In this document: in pieces, positions 5,347 to 13,222 of the stretch
How positions within the stretch are numbered: position 1 is the first letter of the stretch
Layout of the letters: each line of letters starts with the position of its first letter
Assembly: GCA_910587955.1 (NCBI GenBank)
Contig: CAJUNN010000047.1
Coordinates: forward strand, 1 to 23,291
Direction: 5' to 3'
DNA from: an uncultured Lachnospiraceae bacterium
GTDB taxonomy: Bacteria; Bacillota; Clostridia; Lachnospirales; Lachnospiraceae
DNA length: 23,291 bases
The notes under the pieces: generated by a model
Database searches by the model: none
The model's input: the letters and a program-made list of their open reading frames with translations, nothing else
Told to the model about the DNA's origin: nothing
Program-made: the position numbers and the translations under genes

Positions 5347-6150
5347 TTTACTCCTTTTGGTGCCGATAAAACCATGACCGCTGTGCTCTCCGGCGAAGCA
5401 GATATTGGATTCATGGGATCTGAATCTTCTATCTACGTCTACAGCCAGAACCCTGACGATTACATTGTGAATTTTGCCCAGCTCACCCAGCGGGCCGGAA
5501 ATTTTCTGGTAGCCCGGGAGCCCGTAGAAAATTTCCAGTGGTCGGATTTGAAGGGGAAAGATGTTCTGGGCGGCCGCAAGGGCGGTATGCCTCAGATGGT
5601 CTTCGAATACATCCTTAAGAAGAACAACCTGGATCCTGCAGCCGATATGAATATTGACCAAAGCATCGACTTCGGCGCTACAGCGGCAGCATTTTCCGGC
5701 GGACAGGGAGACTTTACGGTAGAATTCGAGCCAGGCGCCTCCACCCTGGAGAAAGAAGGGGCCGGATATGTAGTAGCCTCCCTTGGCATAGACTCCGGCT
5801 ACGTGCCCTACACCGCTTACAGTGCAAAGCAGAGCTTTCTCAAGGAACACCCGGAGCTGGTTCAGGGCTTTACCAACGCTCTGCAAAAAGGTATGGATTA
5901 CGTGCAGAACCACACGCCGGAGGAGATTGCCAAAGTGATCGCTCCCCAGTTTAAGGAAACGGATCTGGAGGATATCACCACCATCGTAACCCGCTACTAC
6001 GAGCAGGACACTTGGAAAAAAGATCTGATTTTTGAAGAACCCAGCTTTACCCTGCTCCAGGATATCCTGGAAGAAGCCGGGGAACTGGAACAAAGAGTTC
6101 CCTATAGCGAACTGGTGACAACAGAATTTGCTGAGAAAGCGGCCCAGTAA
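5344..6150 (+). pseudogene. 5'-truncated ABC substrate-binding protein (NMT1/SsuA-like)
   Basis: The remaining 268 codons match the C-terminal four-fifths of a periplasmic-binding-type protein of the nitrate/sulfonate/thiamine-precursor class. FGADKTMTAVLSGEADIGFM is the typical ligand-loop segment and DFTVEFEPGA the second-lobe region. The signal peptide, lipobox and about 60 N-terminal residues are missing. The frame opens with TTG right after an in-frame TAA and has no ribosome site, so it is not a functional start. The gene was evidently split by integration of the element. No ABC permease or ATPase of this transporter follows, so either this gene was the last in its operon or the neighbours lie beyond the element. 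Excision would restore it. Confidence 0.85.
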
Positions 6151-6203
6151 AATATACTTCTTGGACTACTAATGTCCGAGAAGGTATCATAATTCGGACA
6201 CCG

Positions 6204-6379
6204 AAAGGGAGAACCATCCCCCTCCAAACAGAGGCAGAGGTTCTGGGAAGCTAATCCCTAAGACGCACTAGAAAACTGCTCGGCAATGGCCTCCCAGTTT
6301 AAGTGCTTTCTAAGGGATGGATCTTCCCGCCACCTCTTGAATGCCTCCAAATAGTTTGGAGGGGGATGGTTCTCCCTTT
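6204..6379 (+). ncRNA. structured RNA-like element A
   Basis: A 176-nt element closed by a perfect 26-bp helix (6204-6229 with 6354-6379). Inside, nested short helices can be drawn: AGGC/GCCT (6232-6235, 6343-6346), AGGT/ACCT (6238-6241, 6332-6335), GGGAAG/CTTCCC (6245-6250, 6323-6328), ATCCCT/AGGGAT (6254-6259, 6313-6318), GCACT/AGTGC (6265-6269, 6302-6306), AAACTG/CAGTTT (6273-6278, 6295-6300), and a hairpin GGC-AATG-GCC (6282-6291). Element B has the same layout with compensatory changes. Strand is assigned only by convention; the family is unknown to me. No promoter or terminator is clear. Confidence 0.6.
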
Positions 6380-6420
6380 AAGCTGGCGGTTATGACAGCT
6401 TTCGGGGCTAACAGCCAACA

Positions 6421-6602
6421 ACAGCCAAAACCGGGCAAGGTCCCCAGCAAACAATTCAGGGGTGCTTAGAAGCGCAGGTGAGATCCACTCTTTAGAAAGC
6501 ACTTAGCGAAGAAGCCATTGCTGATGAGCTTAGTGCGTCTTAAGAGTTAGCTCACCGGAGTTTCTACCCCGTTTGCTGGGGACCTTGCCCGGTTTTGGCT
6601 GT
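6421..6602 (-). ncRNA. structured RNA-like element B, inverted relative of A
   Basis: A 182-nt element closed by a perfect 32-bp helix (6421-6452 with 6571-6602) of unrelated sequence to that of A. On the minus strand its core repeats A: AAGACGCACTA (6541-6531), GCAATGGC and TAAGTGCTTTCTAA (6505-6492). Paired positions co-vary: GGTGAG/CTCACC for GGGAAG/CTTCCC, ACTCTT/AAGAGT for ATCCCT/AGGGAT, GGGGT/ACCCC for AGGC/GCCT, AGAA/TTCT for AGGT/ACCT, and AGC/GCT for GGC/GCC around the same AATG loop. It lies 41 bp from A in opposite orientation. Confidence 0.6.
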
Positions 6603-6808
6603 GTCTGCTTTTGTATACCCTAACGGACGGTCCGAAATACGCATGTCAAGTGCATTTCATATTGGTACATTTTCACATCCCCTCACCCTATTTTACATTT
6701 ACGGGAGGGACATGAAAACGGAATGACATTCTATGCTTGGTACTATTTTATTCCGTATTTCGGTTGCCATATAGTTAAAGGCTGGATAAAATTTAATCGT
6801 AAAGAAAA
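6603..6808. other. gap with no recognised gene
   Basis: Sequence between RNA element B and the regulator promoter. It contains a short dyad GGACGGTCC (6625-6633), echoing the TCGGAC/GTCCGA pair upstream of element A (6174-6179, 6194-6199). No open frame with a credible start is seen. Confidence 0.5.
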
Positions 6809-6841
6809 TTTCATACCCATTCCACATTCCCCTGCTACACT
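6809..6841 (+). promoter_or_regulatory. response-regulator box 1 and promoter of the sensor operon
   Basis: TTTCATACCCATTCCACATT (6809-6828) is repeated exactly at 8676-8695. In both places 7 bp separate it from an extended -10, here TGC plus TACACT (6833-6841). The box covers the -35 position, which has no consensus match, so it probably replaces it as an activator site. A predicted start near 6848 would leave a very short leader, so the true -10 may differ. Confidence 0.6.
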
Positions 6842-6859
6842 ATTCCAGGAGGTGTTACA

Positions 6860-7525
6860 ATGGCAACATTACTGATTGTTGAGGATGATCACAAAACCAA
6901 CGATGCAGTCTGTGAATATCTGAGGCCCGCAGGCCATAAAGTTATCCCAGCTTATGACGGCATGGAGGCGTTACAGCTTTTCCGGGAAAATAGTATTGAC
7001 CTTGTTGTATTGGATATTATGTTGCCCCATGTCAGCGGCCTGTCCATCCTGCATGAGATACGGCAGACAAGCACCACACCTGTTCTGATGCTCACCGCTA
7101 TCGAGGATGAATATACCCAGGTCATGAGTTTTGACGAGCAGGCAGACGACTACATGACAAAGCCCTTTTCTATGGTATTGCTGGGGAAGCGGATTACCGC
7201 CCTCCTGCGGCGAAGTGGGCAGGCTTCGTTGCCCCAAACAATAACCTTTGGCGATGTGACCGTCGATTTCTCCGGCTACACCGCCAGCGACAGCACTGGA
7301 AAGATTGACATCATGCCCAAGGAGATTGATTTGCTTCGGCTGCTGGTGGAGCATAGAGGGCTGGTGCTGACCCGTTCGCAGATTTTGGACGAGTTGTGGG
7401 GCGCTGACTATCCGATCATCGACCGAACCGTGGACACCTACATCAAAAATCTGCGGAAGAAGCTGCGGCTTGACTGTATCGTGACAGTCAAGGGCATCGG
7501 CTATAAATATGAGGTAAAGCCATGA
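6860..7525 (+). CDS. OmpR-family response regulator, VncR-like
   Basis: A 221-aa DNA-binding regulator. The receiver domain (1-118) has acid pocket Asp9-Asp10, phospho-acceptor Asp52 in VVLDIMLP, Thr79 and Lys101 in MTKPF. The winged-helix output domain (about 125-219) ends IVTVKGIGYKYEVKP, typical of OmpR/PhoB. AGGAGGTG lies 6 nt before ATG. It overlaps the kinase gene by 4 nt (ATGA), so they form one operon. It probably binds the repeated 20-bp boxes at 6809 and 8676, controlling itself and the exporter downstream. The link to antimicrobial-peptide or cell-envelope stress sensing is inference from similar kinase-exporter clusters. Confidence 0.92.
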   Translation: MATLLIVEDDHKTNDAVCEYLRPAGHKVIPAYDGMEALQLFRENSIDLVVLDIMLPHVSGLSILHEIRQTSTTPVLMLTAIEDEYTQVMSFDEQADDYMTKPFSMVLLGKRITALLRRSGQASLPQTITFGDVTVDFSGYTASDSTGKIDIMPKEIDLLRLLVEHRGLVLTRSQILDELWGADYPIIDRTVDTYIKNLRKKLRLDCIVTVKGIGYKYEVKP

Positions 7526-8619
7526 AACGCTTAAAACTGTTTCCAAAAATATTCCTTTATACCTTGACTATCATGCTCTTTGTCGTTGTTATCACACATG
7601 GGTTGATCTACCTGCTTGCCCCACGGATGCAGCTTGCAGTGAGTACCCCGGACGATATTGTTATCAGCATCAGGCAAAAGCAATTTGTGACCGAGGCAGT
7701 AGAAAAGGCCCTGCCGATTTCTTTAAGCTGTTCCCTGCTGATCTCCGTTGTTTGCTCTCTCGTGTTTTCCAAAGCGATTGCCGGCCCCATCAAAAAAATT
7801 TCTGCGTCAACCGAGGAGATGATGAAATTAGACCACAGGGCGAACTGCCCTATCCATACAAAGGATGAAATTGGTATGCTGGCGCAGAACGTCAATGATC
7901 TGTATTCTAATCTGCTGTCTACCATTGAACATTTAGAACGGGAAAAGGACACTGTGCGTAATATGGAGCGGGCCAAGGTGGACTTTCTGCGGGCGGCGTC
8001 CCATGAACTGAAAACGCCCGTGACCGCTTTGAACGCCACCCTGGAAAATATGATTTTGGGCGTGGGGAAATATCAGGATTATGCTACCTATCTCCCGGAG
8101 TGCAAGGAAATGGCGGAGCAGCTTTCCGGGATGATACATGAAATTCTGGAAACCTCCAAGCTGAATTTGACTGCCGAACCGCCAAAACAGGTGGATGTGT
8201 CTGAACTGCTGGCGGAACTGTGTGAACCCTACCAACTGATTGCGGCGGCACATCAAATCACGTTCTCTCTTGATCTGCCGGAACAGTTTCCCGCTGTGCT
8301 TCCTGCCGGCCTGTTCAACAAGGCGGTGTCTAATGTCCTCGCAAACGCTGTCGCCTATACGGAAGCCGGGAAAGCCGTTTCCGTCTACATGGAGGGGCGC
8401 AGCCTCGTGGTAGAAAATGAGTGCAAGCCTATCCCTGACGATGAAATTCACCTTCTGTTTAAACCGTTCTACCGTCCAGACTTTTCCCGGAGCAGGGAGA
8501 GCGGCGGCAACGGCCTGGGCCTCTATATCGTGGATACGCTCTTGATCTCTATGAATATCCCCTATTCCTTTGCGCCCATGAAGTCTCCTCCTGGAATGTG
8601 TTTTACAATTCAGCTATAA
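7522..8619 (+). CDS. sensor histidine kinase, VncS-like
   Basis: A 365-aa membrane kinase. Helix 1 is about 10-32, a short outer loop of some 32 residues follows, helix 2 is about 65-83, then a HAMP linker to about 135. Dimerisation/phospho-acceptor helix with His161 in SHELKTPVTAL, N-box NAVAYTEAG, G-box NGLGLYIVDTLL. The small outer loop suggests that stimuli are sensed within the membrane or through the neighbouring transporter, as in other intramembrane-sensing kinases paired with peptide exporters. Translationally coupled to the regulator, and terminated at 8626-8650. Confidence 0.92.
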   Translation: MKRLKLFPKIFLYTLTIMLFVVVITHGLIYLLAPRMQLAVSTPDDIVISIRQKQFVTEAVEKALPISLSCSLLISVVCSLVFSKAIAGPIKKISASTEEMMKLDHRANCPIHTKDEIGMLAQNVNDLYSNLLSTIEHLEREKDTVRNMERAKVDFLRAASHELKTPVTALNATLENMILGVGKYQDYATYLPECKEMAEQLSGMIHEILETSKLNLTAEPPKQVDVSELLAELCEPYQLIAAAHQITFSLDLPEQFPAVLPAGLFNKAVSNVLANAVAYTEAGKAVSVYMEGRSLVVENECKPIPDDEIHLLFKPFYRPDFSRSRESGGNGLGLYIVDTLLISMNIPYSFAPMKSPPGMCFTIQL

Positions 8620-8625
8620 ATGCGG

Positions 8626-8650
8626 AAAACTCCCCGGCCGGGGAGTTTTT
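8626..8650 (+). terminator. terminator after the kinase gene
   Basis: A perfect 24-bp palindrome, AAAACTCCCCGG and its complement (8626-8649), ending in a T5 run. It separates the sensor operon from the exporter operon, so the exporter relies on its own promoter at 8676-8708. Confidence 0.9.
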
Positions 8651-8675
8651 CATTTCTGCCTAAATTCCATATACG

Positions 8676-8708
8676 TTTCATACCCATTCCACATTGGGAT
8701 GCTATTCT
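8676..8708 (+). promoter_or_regulatory. response-regulator box 2 and promoter of the exporter operon
   Basis: A second exact copy of the 20-bp box (8676-8695), followed after 4 bp by TGC and then TATTCT (8703-8708). Box-to-minus-10 spacing equals that of the copy at 6809, which argues for a functional site. No -35 consensus is present. Confidence 0.65.
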
Positions 8709-8753
8709 ACGGATGGTTCGGAAGAACAGCACAACAATATGGAGGTACCGACC

Positions 8754-10193
8754 ATGAGTATTTTCAAAAGGGCGTTTTTATACGTCACGCGAAAACGGTG
8801 GAAAACCCTTCTCCTGTTTGCCATCCTGATAATTATGGCCACCTTTGTCCTAACGGGCCTCTCCATCTGGAAAGCGTCGGAGGCTGCACAGCTTGACCTG
8901 CGGCAGAGCTTGGGCGGCAAATTCGATATTTTCCCAGATTGGGATAACAGTCCTTATATTGTCAAGGAAATCGTCAAGGATGAAATCGCAGACGAGGAAA
9001 CCGGCAAAACATCAAGCAGCTACATTATGTACTCCACCGTACAATTTACCCCGGAGAACATTGCCGCCATCAAAGGTGTTCCCGGCGTAAAATATTGCAG
9101 CGCAAGGCAGGACAATCTTTTGCCATTCGATGGCCTTTCCCTGTTTCCCGGAACAATCTCAACCGACGCAAAATATCAGGGCTATACAAAGGCGCTGGGC
9201 GTCTGCAGCACGGAGGATGATGAACTTTTCACTACCGGCACACTGAAGCTGACGGAAGGACAGCATATCTCCGCCGACGATATCCATGCGGCAATCATCA
9301 GCCAGGACTTGGCGGAGCGGAACGAGCTGAAGATTGGGGACTATCTTACCGCCCACAGCTACCGCGTGGAAGATCAGGGCTTTACCGGGCAGGAAATCAA
9401 GGTGCAGATTATCGGACTGTTTACCCCGAACGCTGTGGAGCAGTTTGGGGAAACCGTTACTACCTACGACAAAATCCAAAACCGGGTATTCGTGGATTTG
9501 CAGACCTCGAAAGAGTTTGACGGCGGAGAAATCAACTACGGCTTTTCCGCCCTCCATGTCACCATAGATGACCCGCAGGATATGGCGCGGGTGGTGTCCG
9601 AAATCAAGACCCTGCCGGGAATTGACTGGAAAGCCTTTACTGCAGAGGCAGACAATGAGACTTACGAAAGCGCCGCCGCTCCGCTGGCTACGCTGAATGA
9701 ATTGATCGTGACCCTGCTGCTGGTGATTATTGTTGTCAGCGCCATTATTCTGGCCCTGATCCTGACCCTTTGGACAAAAACCCGCATCCACGAAATCGGC
9801 GTATTCCTGTCCGTGGGTATCAGAAAATCGGCCATCATCGGCCAGTATTTGATTGAGGTGCTGCTTATCGCTGTTCTCGCCTTTGGTCTGTCCTATTTTA
9901 CCAGCAACGCCATAGCGGGGCAGATAGGCAACCACCTGTTGGAACAAAGTATGCAGACGGAGCCGGAGGACGATAACGATGTTGTATCTGCCGCCGCTGG
10001 GATTGATGCGGGCGAGATTAATCTTATTCAGAAGCCTCTGCCCACAGAGAACGGCATTCCAGTGTCCGTTGGGCTGGACAACCTCGCCCAACTCTATCTG
10101 ATTGGGATTGCCATTATCATTGTGGCCGTCAGCACCTCATCCATCACGGTCATGCGGATGAAACCCCGCGAAATCCTGTCAAAAATGAGCTGA
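8754..10193 (+). CDS. FtsX/MacB-like ABC transporter permease
   Basis: A 479-aa membrane subunit. The start at ATG 8754 is chosen because GGAGGT (8741-8746) lies 7 nt before it; the longer upstream frame overlaps the promoter. Helix 1 is residues 18-38. A large outer MacB-type domain runs from about 40 to 310. Three helices close the protein (about 330-355, 380-405 and 450-468), ending MRMKPREILSKMS as in FtsX-family permeases. It has one four-helix unit, so it should act as a homodimer with the ATPase encoded 13 bp downstream. Such pairs usually export peptides or lipoproteins or transmit force to envelope enzymes; substrate unknown. Pneumococcal Vex systems have two permeases, whereas only one is present here. 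Confidence 0.88.
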   Translation: MSIFKRAFLYVTRKRWKTLLLFAILIIMATFVLTGLSIWKASEAAQLDLRQSLGGKFDIFPDWDNSPYIVKEIVKDEIADEETGKTSSSYIMYSTVQFTPENIAAIKGVPGVKYCSARQDNLLPFDGLSLFPGTISTDAKYQGYTKALGVCSTEDDELFTTGTLKLTEGQHISADDIHAAIISQDLAERNELKIGDYLTAHSYRVEDQGFTGQEIKVQIIGLFTPNAVEQFGETVTTYDKIQNRVFVDLQTSKEFDGGEINYGFSALHVTIDDPQDMARVVSEIKTLPGIDWKAFTAEADNETYESAAAPLATLNELIVTLLLVIIVVSAIILALILTLWTKTRIHEIGVFLSVGIRKSAIIGQYLIEVLLIAVLAFGLSYFTSNAIAGQIGNHLLEQSMQTEPEDDNDVVSAAAGIDAGEINLIQKPLPTENGIPVSVGLDNLAQLYLIGIAIIIVAVSTSSITVMRMKPREILSKMS

Positions 10194-10206
10194 AGGAGGG
10201 ACGAGC

Positions 10207-10842
10207 ATGCCTACACTGGAATTGAAAAATGTATCTTACACCTACGAAAAGGGCAAGACGGTTTTGCAGAACGTCTGTGCAGAACTGGCAACCGGGAAAC
10301 TGTACGCCATCCTCGGCCCGTCTGGGTCTGGTAAAACCACGCTGCTGTCCCTGCTGGGCGGACTGGATGTGCCGACACAGGGCAGCGTCCTGTTTGACGG
10401 CGAGAACATTACAGCACAAGGACTGGAACACCATCGCAGGAACCATATCTCGCTGATTTTTCAGAGCTACAACCTGATCGACTACATGACGCCCATTGAG
10501 AATGTGCTGCTCACCGCCAAGCTAGACGCTGTTCCTATTTTGGAACGGCTGGGGCTTACAAAGGACGAAGCACAACGGAATGTGTTGAAACTATCCGGCG
10601 GACAACAACAGCGGGTGGCGATTGCGCGGGCGTTGGCTTCCGATTCTCCAGTCATTCTGGCGGACGAACCAACTGGGAATCTGGATACCGACACCGCCAA
10701 GGAAATCACAGCAGTTTTGAAAGAGAGCGCCCATGCGTTCGGGAAGTGTGTGGCAGTTGTGACGCACTCCAGCGAAGTGGCAAAGCAAGCAGATGTGGTG
10801 CTGGAAATCAAGCGCGGACATTTAAAGGAGAGGGATTTGTAG
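10207..10842 (+). CDS. ABC transporter ATPase, LolD/MacB/Vex2 class
   Basis: A 211-aa ATPase with Walker A GPSGSGKTT (37-45), Q-loop in LIFQSYNL (83-90), signature LSGGQQQR (129-136), Walker B VILADEPTGNLD with catalytic Glu154, and His187 in VVTHSS. GGAGGGA lies about 5 nt before ATG. It forms an operon with the FtsX-like permease and powers mechanotransmission or export. It is slightly shorter than the usual 220-250 aa because the C-terminus is trimmed, but all motifs are intact. Confidence 0.93.
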   Translation: MPTLELKNVSYTYEKGKTVLQNVCAELATGKLYAILGPSGSGKTTLLSLLGGLDVPTQGSVLFDGENITAQGLEHHRRNHISLIFQSYNLIDYMTPIENVLLTAKLDAVPILERLGLTKDEAQRNVLKLSGGQQQRVAIARALASDSPVILADEPTGNLDTDTAKEITAVLKESAHAFGKCVAVVTHSSEVAKQADVVLEIKRGHLKERDL

Positions 10843-10902
10843 GAATTGTGCCAGACAGCGATAATACATCTGGGGATATAATATACAGTTTCCGCGACCC
10901 GG

Positions 10903-10921
10903 ATAATGCTGACGGCATTAT
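10903..10921. other. small hairpin downstream of the exporter operon
   Basis: ATAATGC-TGACG-GCATTAT, a 7-bp stem between the ATPase and the convergent phosphoesterase gene. No T-run follows directly, so a terminator role is doubtful. The rest of 10843-11004 shows no gene. Confidence 0.3.
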
Positions 10922-11004
10922 AGTCACACCAATATTGTATTTTATCCATCCGTATGGCCACGTGTCATGCGGACGCTCCTCCTGCTGCGCCACCCAGAAG
11001 AAGC

Positions 11005-12504
11005 TCACTCTTTCCGAATGGTATACTCATCACACACCGTCCAGAAATCCACCAGATAGGCCCGCAGATGAAGCTCCGTGTCCGTAATGTCTATCCTTAG
11101 AGCCGTCGGTACGTTCTCCTGATTCTGAAACATGAGCCGGACCTCCGGCTCCACCGGATGGTACAGACAGCCGCTGCTGGTTCCGCAGGTCACGTAAAGG
11201 GTTCCCTGGGGATTCACCACCGTATCTCCCGGTTCGTAATTGTAATCGTTAAGGGTCTCGCACTCCCGGTTTATGATGGCAGAACGGGCATAAATATGCT
11301 CATGGCCGGACAGGACCAGATCCACGTTGTTGTCCATTGCCGCCCGGGCCAGGTACTCCCGGATCTGGCTGTCATTGTTCTCCTGGTACTTGCTGACACT
11401 GCTGTATGGCGAAAAATGCTGGGCCAGGATCCGCCATTTCACATCGGGATTTTCCTGTACCACTTTGGCTACATACTGCTCCAGAACATCAAAGGACTGT
11501 ATGGTGCTGCTGTTCAGCACAATGAAAAGCGTCTCTCCCCGGACAAAGTAATAATTTCCGTCCAGATCAAACTGGCTCTGTCCCGTGTCCGAACGGTTGG
11601 GCACGTTAAAATGCTCATAAAAATTCCGCCCGCCCACACGCCCGGTCCCATAATCATTGATGATATCGTGATTTCCCACAATAGGAGCCAGAGGAATGCG
11701 GTAAAGCGCCAGGTGGTCTAAAAACAGCTCGTACTGCTCCGTATTCTGGGCATCTGCCACATGATCCCCCAGGTGAAACAGAAATTCCGCTTCCGGCACA
11801 TAGCGCAGTAGCCGCGTAACCACGCTGTCCCAGCGCTCCGCCGTCTCCACGGCCTCCTCCATCTCAGACTGCCCAATCTGCGCATCCGAGGTCACAAGGA
11901 AAGTCAGCCGTCCGCTCTCTTTTGGCCTCCGGTAGGTATATTCCGGCGACCAGGCATCTTCGTTTCCCACCCGGTAGGTATAAGAAGCTCCCGGCTGGAT
12001 TCCTGTGACGGAAGCTTTATTTACATAATATCCTCCCACAGTAGAGGCCGATGCACTCTGGGCCTCAAATTTCTGTTCCTCTCCTGTATCGGTATTTTTC
12101 CACATGACACTGCCTTTGCCGCCGCTTTGAGAAAGCCAGTTGAAACGCACTTCATCCCCGGAAGCCCCCACCTCCATGGACAGGGAACGGATTTCCGTAG
12201 TATGCAGCAGGGGTGCACTGGTATAATCGGGAAGAAATTCTGCCTTCTCCTGTTCCGGGCTTTTTTCCTCGGGTTCCTCCGGCTCCGGTTCTGGTTCCGG
12301 CTTTGGCTCCGGCCGGACGGCCTGCTCCGGCTTTGCCTCTTCCTGTTCCTCTTGCCGGGGTTCCCCGCCGGGAGGGGGTTCCTCCCTGGGCCCTTCCTTA
12401 AGCCTCCACGCCGTTAAAGACACCAGGATTAGCAGCACAAGGGCCGTAAACAAAACACCTGCCCGGTTGTTTTTTCTGTTTCTTTTTTTTACTTTTTTCG
12501 TCAA
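11005..12504 (-). CDS. membrane-anchored metallophosphoesterase, purple-acid-phosphatase-like
   Basis: A 499-aa protein. A Lys/Arg-rich N-terminus and helix 15-31 form an anchor. Residues 36-90 are a Pro/Glu-rich stalk (PEPKPEPEPEPEEPEE), then a fibronectin-III-like domain (about 100-195). The catalytic domain has Asp207 in TSDAQIG, Asp247 and Asp251 in GDHVAD, GNHD (277-280), His363 in AQHFSP, and GHEH (400-403). The first motif has Gln209 where ordinary phosphoesterases have His, closer to purple acid phosphatases. It probably hydrolyses phosphate esters outside the cell or in the wall. The start is TTG at 12504 after GGGAAAGAG; no ATG lies near. It is divergent from the zinc-ribbon gene. 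Confidence 0.88.
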   Translation of the reverse strand: MTKKVKKRNRKNNRAGVLFTALVLLILVSLTAWRLKEGPREEPPPGGEPRQEEQEEAKPEQAVRPEPKPEPEPEPEEPEEKSPEQEKAEFLPDYTSAPLLHTTEIRSLSMEVGASGDEVRFNWLSQSGGKGSVMWKNTDTGEEQKFEAQSASASTVGGYYVNKASVTGIQPGASYTYRVGNEDAWSPEYTYRRPKESGRLTFLVTSDAQIGQSEMEEAVETAERWDSVVTRLLRYVPEAEFLFHLGDHVADAQNTEQYELFLDHLALYRIPLAPIVGNHDIINDYGTGRVGGRNFYEHFNVPNRSDTGQSQFDLDGNYYFVRGETLFIVLNSSTIQSFDVLEQYVAKVVQENPDVKWRILAQHFSPYSSVSKYQENNDSQIREYLARAAMDNNVDLVLSGHEHIYARSAIINRECETLNDYNYEPGDTVVNPQGTLYVTCGTSSGCLYHPVEPEVRLMFQNQENVPTALRIDITDTELHLRAYLVDFWTVCDEYTIRKE

Positions 12505-12598
12505 AATCTCTTTCCCTTCCCAGTCTTTTCATGTATCATAACTATAGACTGTCTCCATTCAAACGGAACTATGCCCTATCTATTCACGAGGTGATATT

Positions 12599-13222
12599 AT
12601 GCTGGAAATTCTTATTATCATTGTTATTGTAATAGCTATCAAAAAAAGGATGGAGAAGACCTCCTCCCATGCAGCTCCGCCCGCACAGGCTCCGTCCCTG
12701 TCCCAGGCTAGCGTAGAGCAAAAAGTCAATCAGCGGATCTTCGGCACCGCAGATCTCAAAGACCGGGCCGCCGTCTACAACCGGCTGCTTTTGACCGACC
12801 GCTATCAAAATATGGAGAAAATTGCCCACGAGCTGGGCATCACCAAGCAGCAGGTTCTCCGGGAAATCCAGGACCTCAAAGCCCAGGGGCATTACCCCGA
12901 TATTACCGTAGACGAGAAAAACTACCGCCTGAACTATCCTGCGGTCTCCAAAACCAGGAGGAGTCCTTCCAGGGCCTTCACCTCCCGGACTGCCAAGACT
13001 GCTCCTCAGCCGGAAATAAGGTCCGAAGAATCCCGCACCTACGTGCAGCCCTCCAAGCCATACCGTCCCGCCCACAACGCAGCAGAGCGGTACGAGGACT
13101 GGATGCCCCTGTCCGGCGGAAAGGAGGTAATCTGCTGCCCTTACTGCGGAGCGGAAAACCAAATCCCCGCAGGCTCCGATCCCGGGCGTTTCACCTGTTA
13201 CTTCTGCCGGGAAGAATTGTGA
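12599..13222 (+). CDS. membrane-anchored winged-helix/zinc-ribbon protein of unknown role
   Basis: A 207-aa protein. Residues 3-14 are very hydrophobic (LEILIIIVIVIAI), followed by basic KKRMEK, suggesting an N-in anchor or signal anchor. A helical region with a winged-helix look lies at 55-112 (KIAHELGITKQQVLREIQDL). A basic, Pro/Ser-rich linker (115-165) leads to a C-terminal zinc ribbon with C180xxC183 and C200xxC203. GAGGTGAT lies 4 nt before ATG. I do not recognise a named family. Its last 25 bp overlap the end of the convergent amidohydrolase gene. Confidence 0.75.
   Translation: MLEILIIIVIVIAIKKRMEKTSSHAAPPAQAPSLSQASVEQKVNQRIFGTADLKDRAAVYNRLLLTDRYQNMEKIAHELGITKQQVLREIQDLKAQGHYPDITVDEKNYRLNYPAVSKTRRSPSRAFTSRTAKTAPQPEIRSEESRTYVQPSKPYRPAHNAAERYEDWMPLSGGKEVICCPYCGAENQIPAGSDPGRFTCYFCREEL

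Noticed and set aside
5323..6093. Minus-strand frame of 256 codons
   Set aside because: Shadow of the substrate-binding-protein remnant, which has clear family motifs on the other strand.
6511..6541. Hammerhead ribozyme, from CTGATGAG at 6520-6527
   Set aside because: The GAAA core and stem arrangement required for a hammerhead are absent; the motif falls inside a conserved helix of element B.
6204..6602. Retron-type ncRNA (closing helix resembles a1/a2)
   Set aside because: No reverse transcriptase in the window and no msr/msd-type layout; the closing helices are far longer than usual a1/a2.
6204..6602. CRISPR array or simple MITE pair
   Set aside because: No regularly spaced direct repeats. 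The terminal inverted repeats of the two elements are unrelated in sequence, unlike a MITE family.
9159..10091. Minus-strand frame of 310 codons opposite the permease
   Set aside because: No domain pattern, no ribosome site, and fully inside the FtsX-like permease gene.
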